Source of the DNA: a bacterium
GTDB lineage: Bacteria > Patescibacteria > Paceibacteria > UBA6257 > Brennerbacteraceae
Assembly: GCA_021813305.1 (NCBI GenBank)
Contig: JAKALE010000012.1
Coordinates: 1-8,419 of the forward strand
Length of the DNA: 8,419 bases
Reading direction: 5' to 3'
The notes beneath the pieces are model-generated. The model was not told the origin of the DNA. It saw only the letters and a list, made by a program, of their open reading frames with translations, and did not search any database. Below, piece after piece: positions 1 through 6,704 of the stretch; position 1 is the first letter of the stretch; each line of letters opens with the position of its first letter. Both the position numbers and the translations under genes were made by a program.

Positions 1-65
1 TTTTCGCCTGACAAAATCTTGGGCAACAGCTGCCAGGATTTTTTCATGATCGCCACATGATCCAT
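1..65 (-). CDS. Probable ASCH-domain protein, N-terminal fragment cut by window edge
   Basis: On the minus strand an ATG at 65 opens a frame that runs off the left edge after 21 full codons. The visible residues begin MDHVAIMKKSW and continue QLLPKILSGE. This resembles the start of small ASCH-domain proteins, in which an N-terminal His-x-Ala-Ile segment is followed by a lysine-rich helix and an 'IL-x-GEK' turn. ASCH domains are a PUA-like fold thought to bind RNA or modified nucleotides. The downstream part of the domain (the 'IESRWY' region) would lie outside the window, so the identification rests on one short stretch. The start at 65 is preferred to the internal ATG at 47 because AAGGA (71-75, read on the minus strand) sits 5 bases upstream of it. 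The gene begins 8 bases after the stop of the 110-residue gene, so it is probably the next member of the same operon. Confidence 0.55.
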   Translation of the reverse strand, partial: MDHVAIMKKSWQLLPKILSGE

Positions 66-73
66 GAAAATCC

Positions 74-406
74 TTAGAGTTCCAATGAAGGCAGTTCGCC
101 TTCGATCTCGTCATAAAACGCGAGCACTGAATAGGGTTCCGGAAAATCAAGCAATGGCATTTCGTTTTGTTCGCCAACAGTACCTCCGGCTAAAACATGG
201 TACGCAAGGCACTGATCATAGGTATCGTGAAACTCTTTTTTCAGAATTTCCCCGAATTCGAAAACGCGCTGGGCGTACCACATTCCGCCTCGCTCTCCAT
301 ATTGACGTTTTGCCGATTCATACACGGCAGTGCGGCGGGTGCGGAGATTTTGTTCCATACGTTGCCATTCTTCCGGCGAAGGCGTTGTTGGTTTATCCAT
401 GTTCAT
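74..406 (-). CDS. Hypothetical 110-residue acidic, mostly helical protein
   Basis: I do not recognise this family. The predicted product is soluble: there is no signal peptide, membrane segment or cysteine-rich motif. Residues 10-60 are rich in Glu, Arg and Gln with a helical pattern, followed by a His/Tyr-containing stretch (about 58-70) and an acidic C-terminus ending in GELPSLEL. The ATG at 406 lies 4 bases after the TAA of the nuclease-fold gene, and a second in-frame ATG two codons later (400) could be the true start. Neither has a convincing ribosome site, so translation may be coupled to the gene upstream. It sits third in a tightly packed minus-strand operon (MFS transporter, PD-(D/E)XK protein, this gene, ASCH-like gene), and that context is the main reason for accepting it as real. 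No function is proposed. Confidence 0.75.
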   Translation of the reverse strand: MNMDKPTTPSPEEWQRMEQNLRTRRTAVYESAKRQYGERGGMWYAQRVFEFGEILKKEFHDTYDQCLAYHVLAGGTVGEQNEMPLLDFPEPYSVLAFYDEIEGELPSLEL

Positions 407-410
407 AGGT

Positions 411-920
411 TTATTGCGTTTTCAATGTCGGTTTTAAATATTTTTCCACCAATGCTTCGGTTTCCTGCAGAATCTTTTTCGTGACACGGAACTGCTTGAA
501 GCGTTCGATGGATTCGGATACCACGTCGTTGTTTTCGTCCAAAAACGGATACTTGGAAACGCGTACGTATGGTCTTTCCGAGCAATTCACGAACACGATC
601 AGGGTTTCCGGCCAGGCAGTACGCACGCGCTCAATGCGCTTGTAATCGGTCTCATGCCCCTCGGGATTCCAGCGGAATTTCACCTCGACCAAATGCGCGG
701 TGCCGAGCTTATCAATCACCAGAAAATCAGGCGTGCTTCTGATGCGATCCCCAACCAAGGCGCTTTTCGAAAGCGCGGTGCGCACGCGCTCGTTTTCCGG
801 CAAGGAAAACTCCATGCCGATGCGGTACACCTCGTTGCCGCTCTGGCGCAAAAGATCATAGACCAGCTGCTCGGCCATGCGGCCTTTCAGATTTGATTCG
901 GATTGATGCTCAGGAGACAT
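411..920 (-). CDS. PD-(D/E)XK nuclease-fold protein (169 aa)
   Basis: The protein carries the layout of the restriction-endonuclease-like (PD-(D/E)XK) fold: an N-terminal helix with Glu17 (GRMAEQLVYDLL), a Pro-Asp at 64-65 (STPDF), and a strand ending in Glu79-Val-Lys81 (HLVEVKFR) 13 residues after the Asp. These would be the metal-binding acid, the Glu and the catalytic Lys. A following helix and hydrophobic strand (TLIVFVNCS, about 106-114) fit the same core. At 169 residues it is essentially a single domain with a C-terminal helical tail. No DNA-recognition, helicase or methyltransferase partner is nearby, so restriction is not supported. A housekeeping or DNA-repair nuclease, or a catalytically intact protein of unknown substrate, are alternatives. 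Its ATG overlaps the end of the MFS gene by 11 bases and has a strong GGGAGG ribosome site 7-8 bases upstream. Confidence 0.75.
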   Translation of the reverse strand: MSPEHQSESNLKGRMAEQLVYDLLRQSGNEVYRIGMEFSLPENERVRTALSKSALVGDRIRSTPDFLVIDKLGTAHLVEVKFRWNPEGHETDYKRIERVRTAWPETLIVFVNCSERPYVRVSKYPFLDENNDVVSESIERFKQFRVTKKILQETEALVEKYLKPTLKTQ

Positions 921-2124
921 GGTACGTTCCTCCCAGTGTATCGCGTTTCAATGCGCGTGAAAACAGCGTCAATGCGGTTGCCGCGACGCACGCCATGATC
1001 GTGCCGAACAGAAACGCGGGCTGGGCGCCGAACCGATCCCACAAAAATCCCATAAACACGCTCGCAGGCAAAGTCGCCAATCCGATAACTGCGCCGTACA
1101 GGCCGAACGCCCTGCCGCGCGATGAATCGGGCACCATATCAGTGATCAGCGCTTTGGCAATGCCTTCGCTAGTCGCGTAATAAATGCCGTAGAGCGCATA
1201 CAAAAGCCAAATCACGTATGCCTGCGAGGCGAGCGCGAATCCGGCATACACCACGGCATACGCCCCCCATCCGATAAGCATGGTCGGAATTCTGCCGATC
1301 TTGTCCGACAACGCGCCGAACGGCACCGCGGCCAAGGCATACGCGAGATTGAAAAGCGCGATCACAAGCGGTATCTCAATCAATGTCACGCCGACCTGGC
1401 GCGCGCGCAAAACCAAAAATGCATCCGATGAGTTGCCCAGCGTGAACACGACGATAATCGCGAGAAACGCGAAGAATATGCCCGGAAGCGGAGCCCCCTC
1501 CGTCTTCCCTGTTTCCCGCGGCGCGGCCTGCGTTCCCCTTGTTTCCTTCACGAATAACACGAGCACCGCGAGCGTGACCGCCAACGGTATGACGCATAGA
1601 AGCAAAATCCAATGGTACACGAACCGGCTGTCCTTGAGCCACGCGAGCAGCCCGAACAGAATCAGCGGCCCGGCGACCGATCCGAGCGTATCGAGCATCT
1701 TGGCGATACCGAAACTTTTTCCGCGTACGTCCTTCTGTGCCGATCCGGCAATCAGCACGTCCTTGGGCGGATCCTTGATCCCCTTGCCGACGCCGTCCAG
1801 GGCGCGAAGCCCAACAATGGCTCCGGCTCCGGTGAACAGCGCCAAAAGCGGACGCGCGATTCCTGACAGAAAATACCCGACGAATACGATGGGTTTTTGT
1901 TTTTTCAGCTTATCCGATGCGAATCCGGAAACGACTTTGAACAGATACGACGTTGCGGTCACGATGCCGTCGGCAAGCCCCACGAACGCTTTGTCGAAAC
2001 CGAGCACGGAAGTGAGATACAAGGGCAAGATCGGCGTGAAAATATCCTGGCTGATGCCGCCGAAAAAACTCAGAAGCCCGACAAAAAAGACGTTTTTCGA
2101 TCCCTGCACCCGTTTCGATTCCAT
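910..2124 (-). CDS. Major facilitator superfamily (MFS) transporter, 404 aa
   Basis: This is a polytopic inner-membrane secondary transporter of normal MFS length, with two six-helix halves. Motif A is visible in the loop after helix 2 (GFASDKLKKQKP, residues 67-78) and again in the second half (GALSDKIGRIP, 270-280). Residues 107-125 contain a GKGI-x-x-PPKD stretch resembling the 'R-x-x-D-R-x-GKG-x-R-x-x-PRD' signature of a subgroup of drug- or sugar-efflux MFS proteins. Lys replaces the usual Arg at two positions. Residues 195-213 are a charged, proline-containing central loop. The substrate cannot be read from the sequence. It is the first gene of a leftward operon that continues into the nuclease-fold gene. 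The ATG at 2124 is preceded by an extended -10 element only 6 bases upstream and no Shine-Dalgarno, so it is probably read from a leaderless transcript. Confidence 0.92.
   Translation of the reverse strand: MESKRVQGSKNVFFVGLLSFFGGISQDIFTPILPLYLTSVLGFDKAFVGLADGIVTATSYLFKVVSGFASDKLKKQKPIVFVGYFLSGIARPLLALFTGAGAIVGLRALDGVGKGIKDPPKDVLIAGSAQKDVRGKSFGIAKMLDTLGSVAGPLILFGLLAWLKDSRFVYHWILLLCVIPLAVTLAVLVLFVKETRGTQAAPRETGKTEGAPLPGIFFAFLAIIVVFTLGNSSDAFLVLRARQVGVTLIEIPLVIALFNLAYALAAVPFGALSDKIGRIPTMLIGWGAYAVVYAGFALASQAYVIWLLYALYGIYYATSEGIAKALITDMVPDSSRGRAFGLYGAVIGLATLPASVFMGFLWDRFGAQPAFLFGTIMACVAATALTLFSRALKRDTLGGTYHVS
929..934 (-). promoter_or_regulatory. Ribosome-binding site GGGAGG for the PD-(D/E)XK gene
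   Basis: On the minus strand GGGAGG lies 8 bases before the ATG at 920, inside the last codons of the MFS gene. It fixes the start and contrasts with the lack of any such site in front of the MFS gene itself. Confidence 0.75.
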
Positions 2125-2130
2125 TGCACC

Positions 2131-2139
2131 AGTATAGCA
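2131..2139 (-). promoter_or_regulatory. Extended -10 promoter for the MFS operon
   Basis: The minus strand reads TGC-TATACT, an extended -10 (TGn plus a 5-of-6 TATAAT match), then 6 bases (GGTGCA), then the ATG at 2124. Transcription would start at or next to the ATG. No convincing -35 hexamer is seen. The upstream side overlaps the base of the 2137-2189 stem-loop. Confidence 0.6.
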
Positions 2140-2189
2140 TCATGAACGCAGAAATCGCCGATTGCTCGGCGATTTCTGCATCATGATGC
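2137..2189. repeat. Stem-loop 1 of the divergent intergenic region
   Basis: This is a 53-base inverted repeat. The inner arms at 2148-2161 and 2166-2179 are perfectly complementary over 14 bp around a TTGC loop. The outer arms GCATCATGA (2137-2145) and TCATGATGC (2181-2189) are perfect over 9 bp, separated from the inner stem by an AC/A internal loop. There is no T-run on either side, so it does not look like an intrinsic terminator, and neither flanking gene ends here. It could be a DNA-level palindrome (protein site) or part of a structured RNA. Confidence 0.85.
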
Positions 2190-2206
2190 ACGGTACGTAC
2201 CCTGCG

Positions 2207-2259
2207 CGAATCGGTGTCCAAATCTCCGGGTGCGACCCGAATATTTGGCCGACGATTCG
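2207..2259. repeat. Stem-loop 2 of the divergent intergenic region
   Basis: This is a second 53-base, strictly symmetric imperfect palindrome centred on 2233. The arms are CGAATCG (2207-2213)/CGATTCG (2253-2259), CCAAAT (2218-2223)/ATTTGG (2243-2248) and CGGGT (2227-2231)/ACCCG (2235-2239) around a GCG loop. They are joined by symmetric 4x4 and 3x3 internal loops that themselves contain extra pairs (G2216-C2250, T2215-G2251 wobble, T2225-A2241). Eighteen Watson-Crick pairs lie in the three helices. No poly-T follows. Confidence 0.8.
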
Positions 2260-2262
2260 GTC

Positions 2263-2296
2263 CGGATGCCGCATTCCCTATGGAACCCGGCGTCCG
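2263..2296. repeat. Stem-loop 3 of the divergent intergenic region
   Basis: The arms CGGATGCCG (2263-2271) and CGGCGTCCG (2288-2296) pair over 9 positions, one of them a T2267-G2292 wobble. Inside them, TTCC (2274-2277) pairs with GGAA (2282-2285) around a CTAT loop. The wobble is a pair only in a plus-strand RNA; on the minus strand it would be an A-C mismatch. A weaker fourth stem (2309-2326) may follow. Confidence 0.75.
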
Positions 2297-2349
2297 AGTT
2301 TCAATGATTGCACGCCGACGCGCGCATGTCAATGAAAACCGAGCCGTGA

Positions 2350-2358
2350 TGATATACT
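2350..2358 (+). promoter_or_regulatory. Extended -10 promoter for the 680-residue gene
   Basis: TGA-TATACT is an extended -10 ending 10 bases before the ATG at 2369. The predicted start site leaves a leader of only a few bases, and no Shine-Dalgarno is present. The segment 2347-2367 is an inverted near-copy of the MFS promoter region at 2123-2142. Confidence 0.6.
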
Positions 2359-2368
2359 GAATGCAATC

Positions 2369-4411
2369 ATGGAACGCTTGAACGCCATTGCCCGGCACGA
2401 ACCGCACGATGCGGGCAAGCACATCTTCCGCCTTGAAGACCAATCCGACGCATCGGTCGAACGCGTATTCGATACGCCGGAAAAAAGCGATGCGATTCTT
2501 GACGACTTCATTGCGTGGAAACGCGCATCCAGAACGGACGCGCCGTACGGTCTCTATGACTACGCGCCGCTGTCTCCGGCAGAAACCAACCGGTTCGTCT
2601 CGGGCGACGAATCGCTGCAAAAGCTTGTCCAAGAGGCCGAACGCAGGGAATTCTGCCTCAAGGCCTCGCTTTCACCGCTGAATCCCTTGTTTATTCAAAC
2701 CATACTCGAACAAGAAAAAGAACTTCAGGAAACCAAGCGGGTCGCCGTTTCCCCGAATGTGCAAAAGCGCGTTTTTGCGATCAGCCTGCGCATGGAGAGA
2801 TTGAAAAACAGGATGGAACACAACGACGATTTTGCGCGCGGCTTGAGCGCGCGGCTCGGAATCGAACCCGGGCGCAATGCCGAACAAATCGCCGACGCGG
2901 CGCGCGATGCGATCAGGAAACAGGTATTCGCGTTCGCGAAAAAACACACGGGATTTGCCATGTCCACGAGCAATTGGCACATCACCGGAGCGCTCTATAA
3001 CGACAGCGCATCCGTGATTACCGAACTCAAAACTTCCATTCGCGCATGGGCGAAACTGTTATACTCCGATGCGATTCCCGAGCCCGCGCTTCTTGCCAAG
3101 GACATTTTGTGCGCGTTTGCGCCATACGAAAACCAGCAAGCGCATTACGCGATGCTCGGCGCAACCAAACAAGGCGAATACATTGTTGCGCAACAATTGG
3201 CGACCAACAACCTGATCAATCAGACCAACAACGCGCTCAACTATCAGGCCATCAGCGACGCAATCGAACAGGCAAAACTTTCCGAGGAACCGAAAACCAT
3301 CACCCCCTTGCTCATCGTGCACCGGCCCAATGACGACGACAGCATTCCCGAAGGTTTCGTCCGGGTATTGAATCCGAAAAAACGGAGTGTGTTTGTGATA
3401 CGGCCCCTTAGTATCGAACGTTCGGACAAGGACCCCGATCCGGTTTATCCGCCGCAATGGAACGAGGCTGTTTCCGTGGCTAAGATGCGCGACCTGCAGC
3501 GCTACCGGCTCGACAGTTTTGTCTCCCCGAAGAAACTTGAACAGTATCTTCTCGGAAAACCGCAAGGCGAAGGAATAGGAACGTTATTGGTCGAAAACGC
3601 AATCCTGCTCGACGCGGAAATGGACGGATCGGCATCCATGCCCGACGTCACTGGATACTCCCTTATGTCCCAAATCCTCGCCAAGGACTGCGCCATCGAC
3701 GCCTCCGAAATCTTCCTGCCCCTCATGCAAACCCTTACCCGCATCGGCATCGCGATGGACGCATGGGTCGACGAGTACGCAGGAGATTCGATCCGCCTGA
3801 TCTTTACCGACCCGGAAGGACAAACGCCCAACCCGTCGGAAAAAAACGCGCTGTTCTCGATCGCCGCGCACCAGGCGCAGCAACGATTCGATCAAACGGT
3901 TATCGCGACACTTGAAGCGGACAAACACGATCCTGATGTCGCCGCATTCCTGCGCGCGTGGCAATCCAAAGACCTTGCCGCCATGCGTTCGTGCGTGAAC
4001 GCGGCAAAAAAATCCAAAGACAGGAAGTTAGCCATGGCGTTCGCGTACGGGCGCGAATACATCCGTATCACGTACGGAAACGACAAATACGGCATGAAAA
4101 CCGTTTCCGCGCAGTCCTCGTGCGCATTTCATTATCAGGGCATCGACACAGCGGCGGTCTCGCACGGAAAGGAAATTCTGAGCGCGCCGTCGTTCGACAA
4201 GGAACGCACGGACCTGGAACGCATTGCGCACGAACCCGGGCAGTGGCTAGTCATCAACAAAGCCATATACGACGGCATCAACATGCCGTGGATGAAAAAA
4301 CTCTGTTCCCCGGCGGAAAACGCCTATTCAATCGACGCCGTCAAAGCACACACCGATCCGCACGTTATCGCTTACTTTTCTTCAATCGGCGAACAAGGGC
4401 TGTTCGCATGA
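2369..4411 (+). CDS. Hypothetical 680-residue soluble protein, no recognisable family
   Basis: I do not recognise this protein. It is the only plus-strand gene in the window and its frame is open for 2 kb with GC-rich codon use matching its neighbours. There is no signal peptide or membrane helix, so it should be cytoplasmic. The N-terminal part is charged and largely helical, with a Glu/Lys/Arg-rich segment around residues 110-160 that could form a coiled coil. A middle region contains short alternating hydrophobic strands (TPLLIVHRP, then VLNPKKRSVFVIRPL). The C-terminal third has aromatic-rich patches (AFAYGREYIRITYGNDKYG, then EPGQWLVINKAIYDGINMPW). No Walker, zinc-finger, nuclease or HTH motif is evident. 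It lies behind its own extended -10 promoter and three stem-loops, diverges from the MFS operon, and stops 4 bases before the convergent TPR-like gene. No partner gene follows on this strand. Confidence 0.88.
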   Translation: MERLNAIARHEPHDAGKHIFRLEDQSDASVERVFDTPEKSDAILDDFIAWKRASRTDAPYGLYDYAPLSPAETNRFVSGDESLQKLVQEAERREFCLKASLSPLNPLFIQTILEQEKELQETKRVAVSPNVQKRVFAISLRMERLKNRMEHNDDFARGLSARLGIEPGRNAEQIADAARDAIRKQVFAFAKKHTGFAMSTSNWHITGALYNDSASVITELKTSIRAWAKLLYSDAIPEPALLAKDILCAFAPYENQQAHYAMLGATKQGEYIVAQQLATNNLINQTNNALNYQAISDAIEQAKLSEEPKTITPLLIVHRPNDDDSIPEGFVRVLNPKKRSVFVIRPLSIERSDKDPDPVYPPQWNEAVSVAKMRDLQRYRLDSFVSPKKLEQYLLGKPQGEGIGTLLVENAILLDAEMDGSASMPDVTGYSLMSQILAKDCAIDASEIFLPLMQTLTRIGIAMDAWVDEYAGDSIRLIFTDPEGQTPNPSEKNALFSIAAHQAQQRFDQTVIATLEADKHDPDVAAFLRAWQSKDLAAMRSCVNAAKKSKDRKLAMAFAYGREYIRITYGNDKYGMKTVSAQSSCAFHYQGIDTAAVSHGKEILSAPSFDKERTDLERIAHEPGQWLVINKAIYDGINMPWMKKLCSPAENAYSIDAVKAHTDPHVIAYFSSIGEQGLFA

Positions 4412-4415
4412 CCGT

Positions 4416-5231
4416 TCAATTCGTCTTCACGCTTGCCATGCCGTTCTGGTCGATCGTAAACGGAAAACCGAACGGATCCTGCGGCGCTGCGCGCAGGATA
4501 TTTTTGTCCACCATGTCCTGGACCGTCTTTGGAAACACGTTGTATTTTTTCTTGTAAAGCTTTGCCGCGTATTCCAACACGTCCAAATCGTTAAACCGCT
4601 CGATGTGGAGCAGCGCGCGCTGCCTGGTCGTCTCGTCGCCCGACGTTTGATACAAAAACGCCCACATTTGCTTGGTCGCTTCCCGCGTTTTCGGGATCAG
4701 GCCGTAGTTTTCCGAGAATTTTTTCTGCGTGTCGGGAATGCCGGGCATATGCGCGGCCATGTCGAAATACAAAGCCGCCTTTGCGTAATCGTCCTTGTAG
4801 AGCGCGTAATCCATCGCAAGATAAAACGCCAAGCGCCAGTCCGGGTCGGCGACGCCGACCCCCTGTTGGCCGATTGCGATCGCTTCGTCAATGCGCTCGG
4901 GAAACCTCGTATCCGGCAAAATAAGCACGCTCCAATAATACGGAATGCTCAGCCGCGGATCCAACTGATTGACTGTCGCCAAATCCGATGAATATCGGGC
5001 AAACCCGTACGGCAAAAACGGAAGTTCGGTCATGACCTGATTGGTCCACAAAAATCCGGCCGCAGCGGAATGAAGCCCGAGATCGAACGCCTTGATGAAG
5101 CCCACGGGCAGCGCCGGAGGCTGGCTTACGGGATTTTGCACCCGATCCTGATCGTAGGCATATTGAAAAAGCGCGGCGCATCCGAGCAGCGCCACGATCA
5201 CGACCGCCATAAACATGCGCCGAGCATTCAT
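4416..5231 (-). CDS. Membrane-anchored TPR-like protein of ABC-exporter operon (271 aa)
   Basis: The N-terminus (NARR, then a hydrophobic run at residues 6-22) is a signal anchor or signal peptide. The LLGC at 15-18 is a borderline lipobox, so a lipoprotein is possible. The rest should lie outside the membrane. Residues 82-165 look like tetratricopeptide-type helical pairs: NQLDPRLSIPYYW, then a helix with EAIAIGQQG, then DWRLAFYLAMDYALYKDDY and KAALYFDMAAHMPG. The C-terminus (YNVFPKTVQDMVDKNIL followed by PQDPFG, 230-255) resembles the 'DPFG' tail seen in TPR-like proteins next to ABC-2 exporters and in pilin-like proteins. The ATG is one base after the permease stop and has AAGGAA 7 bases upstream, so it is the third gene of the ATPase-permease operon. 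It is plausibly an accessory or substrate-handling subunit, but the exported substrate is unknown. Confidence 0.8.
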   Translation of the reverse strand: MNARRMFMAVVIVALLGCAALFQYAYDQDRVQNPVSQPPALPVGFIKAFDLGLHSAAAGFLWTNQVMTELPFLPYGFARYSSDLATVNQLDPRLSIPYYWSVLILPDTRFPERIDEAIAIGQQGVGVADPDWRLAFYLAMDYALYKDDYAKAALYFDMAAHMPGIPDTQKKFSENYGLIPKTREATKQMWAFLYQTSGDETTRQRALLHIERFNDLDVLEYAAKLYKKKYNVFPKTVQDMVDKNILRAAPQDPFGFPFTIDQNGMASVKTN

Positions 5232-5232
5232 G

Positions 5233-5991
5233 TCAAAGTTCCTTGCGTTTCATGAATGCGATCGCCAGGCACAGCATTGCAACGGCATAGGCAAGCGCGT
5301 ACGTGATCGCAAGCAGCGCGGACGGCCACGGCGCGACGATGCCGTGCACGGCCGCATTCCTGATGTCGAATTTCTCAAGGTTGGGAAACACGTAGTACAC
5401 GAATCTGATAAACCACAAAAATGCGCCCCCGATGCGTTCGGCGGATGCCATCACCGATCCCAAGGAATGTCCGACGAACAGCGCCATGACCGCGATCAGC
5501 ATGCCGGCCAAGGGAGCCGCGATTACGGAACAAAACGTCAAAACCGCGAGCATAACCACGGTTTCCAGGACTTGATAGCCGACTGCCGCAAGTCCGAGCG
5601 TATCCAACCCGCCATGGTTGGCGAACACGACTCCCAGATATACGCAGGTCATGAGCGCGATCACGAGCACAATGGCAAGTGCCAGGCCGAAGAATTTTCC
5701 AAGCACGAACTGGACGCGCGACACCGGCTTGGAAAGCACAAAATACAGCGTCCGGCGCTCGATTTCTTTCGAAATGATCGAAGCGCCCAAAAACACCGTC
5801 ACCACGCTGCCGAACAAATATATGCCCGCAAGCCCGAAGCTTTTCAGGATCGTGATGTCCTGCAGCGCAACCTTGGACAAAAGAACGGCGAACACGATGT
5901 AAAGCGCGGAAAACCCCGCGATGCCGTACAGAACCTTGTCGCGGATGGTCTCTTTGAACGCGTTGTATGCGATGACGGCGATCGGTTTCAT
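5233..5991 (-). CDS. ABC-2-type transporter permease (252 aa)
   Basis: This is an integral membrane subunit with about six helices, at residues roughly 20-39, 52-73, 102-123, 141-160, 162-181 and 225-247. Between helices 2 and 3 is the conserved ABC-2 coupling region SKEIERRTLYFVLSKPVSR (74-92) followed by the GKFFG that begins helix 3. This segment contacts the ATPase. The start is taken at 5991, not at the upstream in-frame ATG at 6117. The 42 extra residues are Arg-rich and unlike a transporter N-terminus, they lie entirely inside the ATPase frame, and the start at 5991 forms an ATGA overlap with the ATPase stop that is typical of coupled ABC genes. The length of 252 is normal for this family. 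It should work with the ATPase upstream and the TPR-like protein downstream. Confidence 0.9.
   Translation of the reverse strand: MKPIAVIAYNAFKETIRDKVLYGIAGFSALYIVFAVLLSKVALQDITILKSFGLAGIYLFGSVVTVFLGASIISKEIERRTLYFVLSKPVSRVQFVLGKFFGLALAIVLVIALMTCVYLGVVFANHGGLDTLGLAAVGYQVLETVVMLAVLTFCSVIAAPLAGMLIAVMALFVGHSLGSVMASAERIGGAFLWFIRFVYYVFPNLEKFDIRNAAVHGIVAPWPSALLAITYALAYAVAMLCLAIAFMKRKEL
5239..5244 (-). promoter_or_regulatory. Ribosome-binding site AAGGAA for the TPR-like gene
   Basis: AAGGAA on the minus strand lies 7 bases before the ATG at 5231, within the final codons of the permease gene. Confidence 0.6.
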
Positions 5992-6698
5992 GCGTTTGGC
6001 AAATATGTTTCGATCGTTTTGACGAACCGTTCCTCCAGGGGCATGCCGTTGCAAAACTCCTTGACCGCCCCTGCATAGAGCAGCGCGCCTTGGTGCAAAA
6101 CGCCGATATCGTCGCAAATCTCTTCGGTGTCAGACAGAATATGGGAATTGAAGAAAACGGTTGTCCCTTCGGATTTCAAACGGAGGATGGTTTTTTTCAT
6201 TTCCCTGCGCCCCAAAGGATCCAAGCCGTCGAGCGGTTCGTCCAAAAACAAATACTGCGGATGGTTCACCAATGCTTGCGCGAATCCCAGGCGCTGTTTC
6301 ATGCCTTTGGAGTAGGTTGCGATCGCGCGCGACCCGGCATCGGCAAGCCCCATGTCTTCCAAAATGCGCTCGTAGTCCCGTTTCGAATCGGGACGCGCGA
6401 ACAGATCGCCGCAGAATTTCATGAATTCCAATCCCGTGAGTCGGTCGTAAAAATACGGCGCTTCGGGCATGTAGCCGACATGCTCCCTGACCGCAGGATC
6501 CTGGCTGTCTTTGCCGGCAATGACAATGCTGCCCGCGTCGGGACGCGAAATGCCGACCATCATCTTCATGGTCGTTGTTTTGCCTGCGCCGTTGGGACCC
6601 AAAAATCCGAACACGGTCCCGGTTTTGATCGTAAACGAAACGTCTTGAACGACCGCGATGCCGTCGTAGAATTTTGAAATGCCGCGTACTTCGATCAT
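5988..6698 (-). CDS. ABC transporter ATP-binding protein (236 aa)
   Basis: This is the cytoplasmic ATPase of an ABC-2-type exporter. Motifs in order are Walker A GPNGAGKTT (34-42), the Q-loop region GYMPEAPYFYDRLTG (75-89), a degenerate signature YSKGMKQR (129-136), Walker B YLFLDEP (149-155), the D-loop GLD (158-160) and the H-loop His186 (NSHIL). The expected Q-loop Gln is Glu79. 'GYMPE' is a variant I associate with this subfamily, so the protein is probably active. There is a short C-terminal tail and no second domain. It is the first gene of a three-gene operon: its TGA overlaps the permease ATG as ATGA. No Shine-Dalgarno precedes the ATG; instead an extended -10 lies 6 bases upstream, predicting a leaderless mRNA. 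Export is the likely direction, and the substrate (drug, peptide or membrane component) is not readable. Confidence 0.95.
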   Translation of the reverse strand: MIEVRGISKFYDGIAVVQDVSFTIKTGTVFGFLGPNGAGKTTTMKMMVGISRPDAGSIVIAGKDSQDPAVREHVGYMPEAPYFYDRLTGLEFMKFCGDLFARPDSKRDYERILEDMGLADAGSRAIATYSKGMKQRLGFAQALVNHPQYLFLDEPLDGLDPLGRREMKKTILRLKSEGTTVFFNSHILSDTEEICDDIGVLHQGALLYAGAVKEFCNGMPLEERFVKTIETYLPNA

Positions 6699-6704
6699 GC
6701 AGTA

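Noticed and set aside
1280..2137. Long open frame on the plus strand opposite the MFS gene (285 codons)
   Set aside because: It is the antisense of a clear MFS protein. Its translation is Ser/Pro/Asn-rich without domains, as expected from a GC-rich shadow frame.
5215..6078. Long open frame on the plus strand opposite the ABC permease (287 codons)
   Set aside because: The translation is His/Arg/Asp-rich and unstructured. The minus strand here encodes an unmistakable ABC-2 permease with operon overlaps.
5992..6117. Extending the permease N-terminus by 42 residues to the ATG at 6117
   Set aside because: The extension is Arg-rich, lies wholly inside the ATPase frame, and would destroy the ATGA coupling. 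The start at 5991 gives the standard family length.
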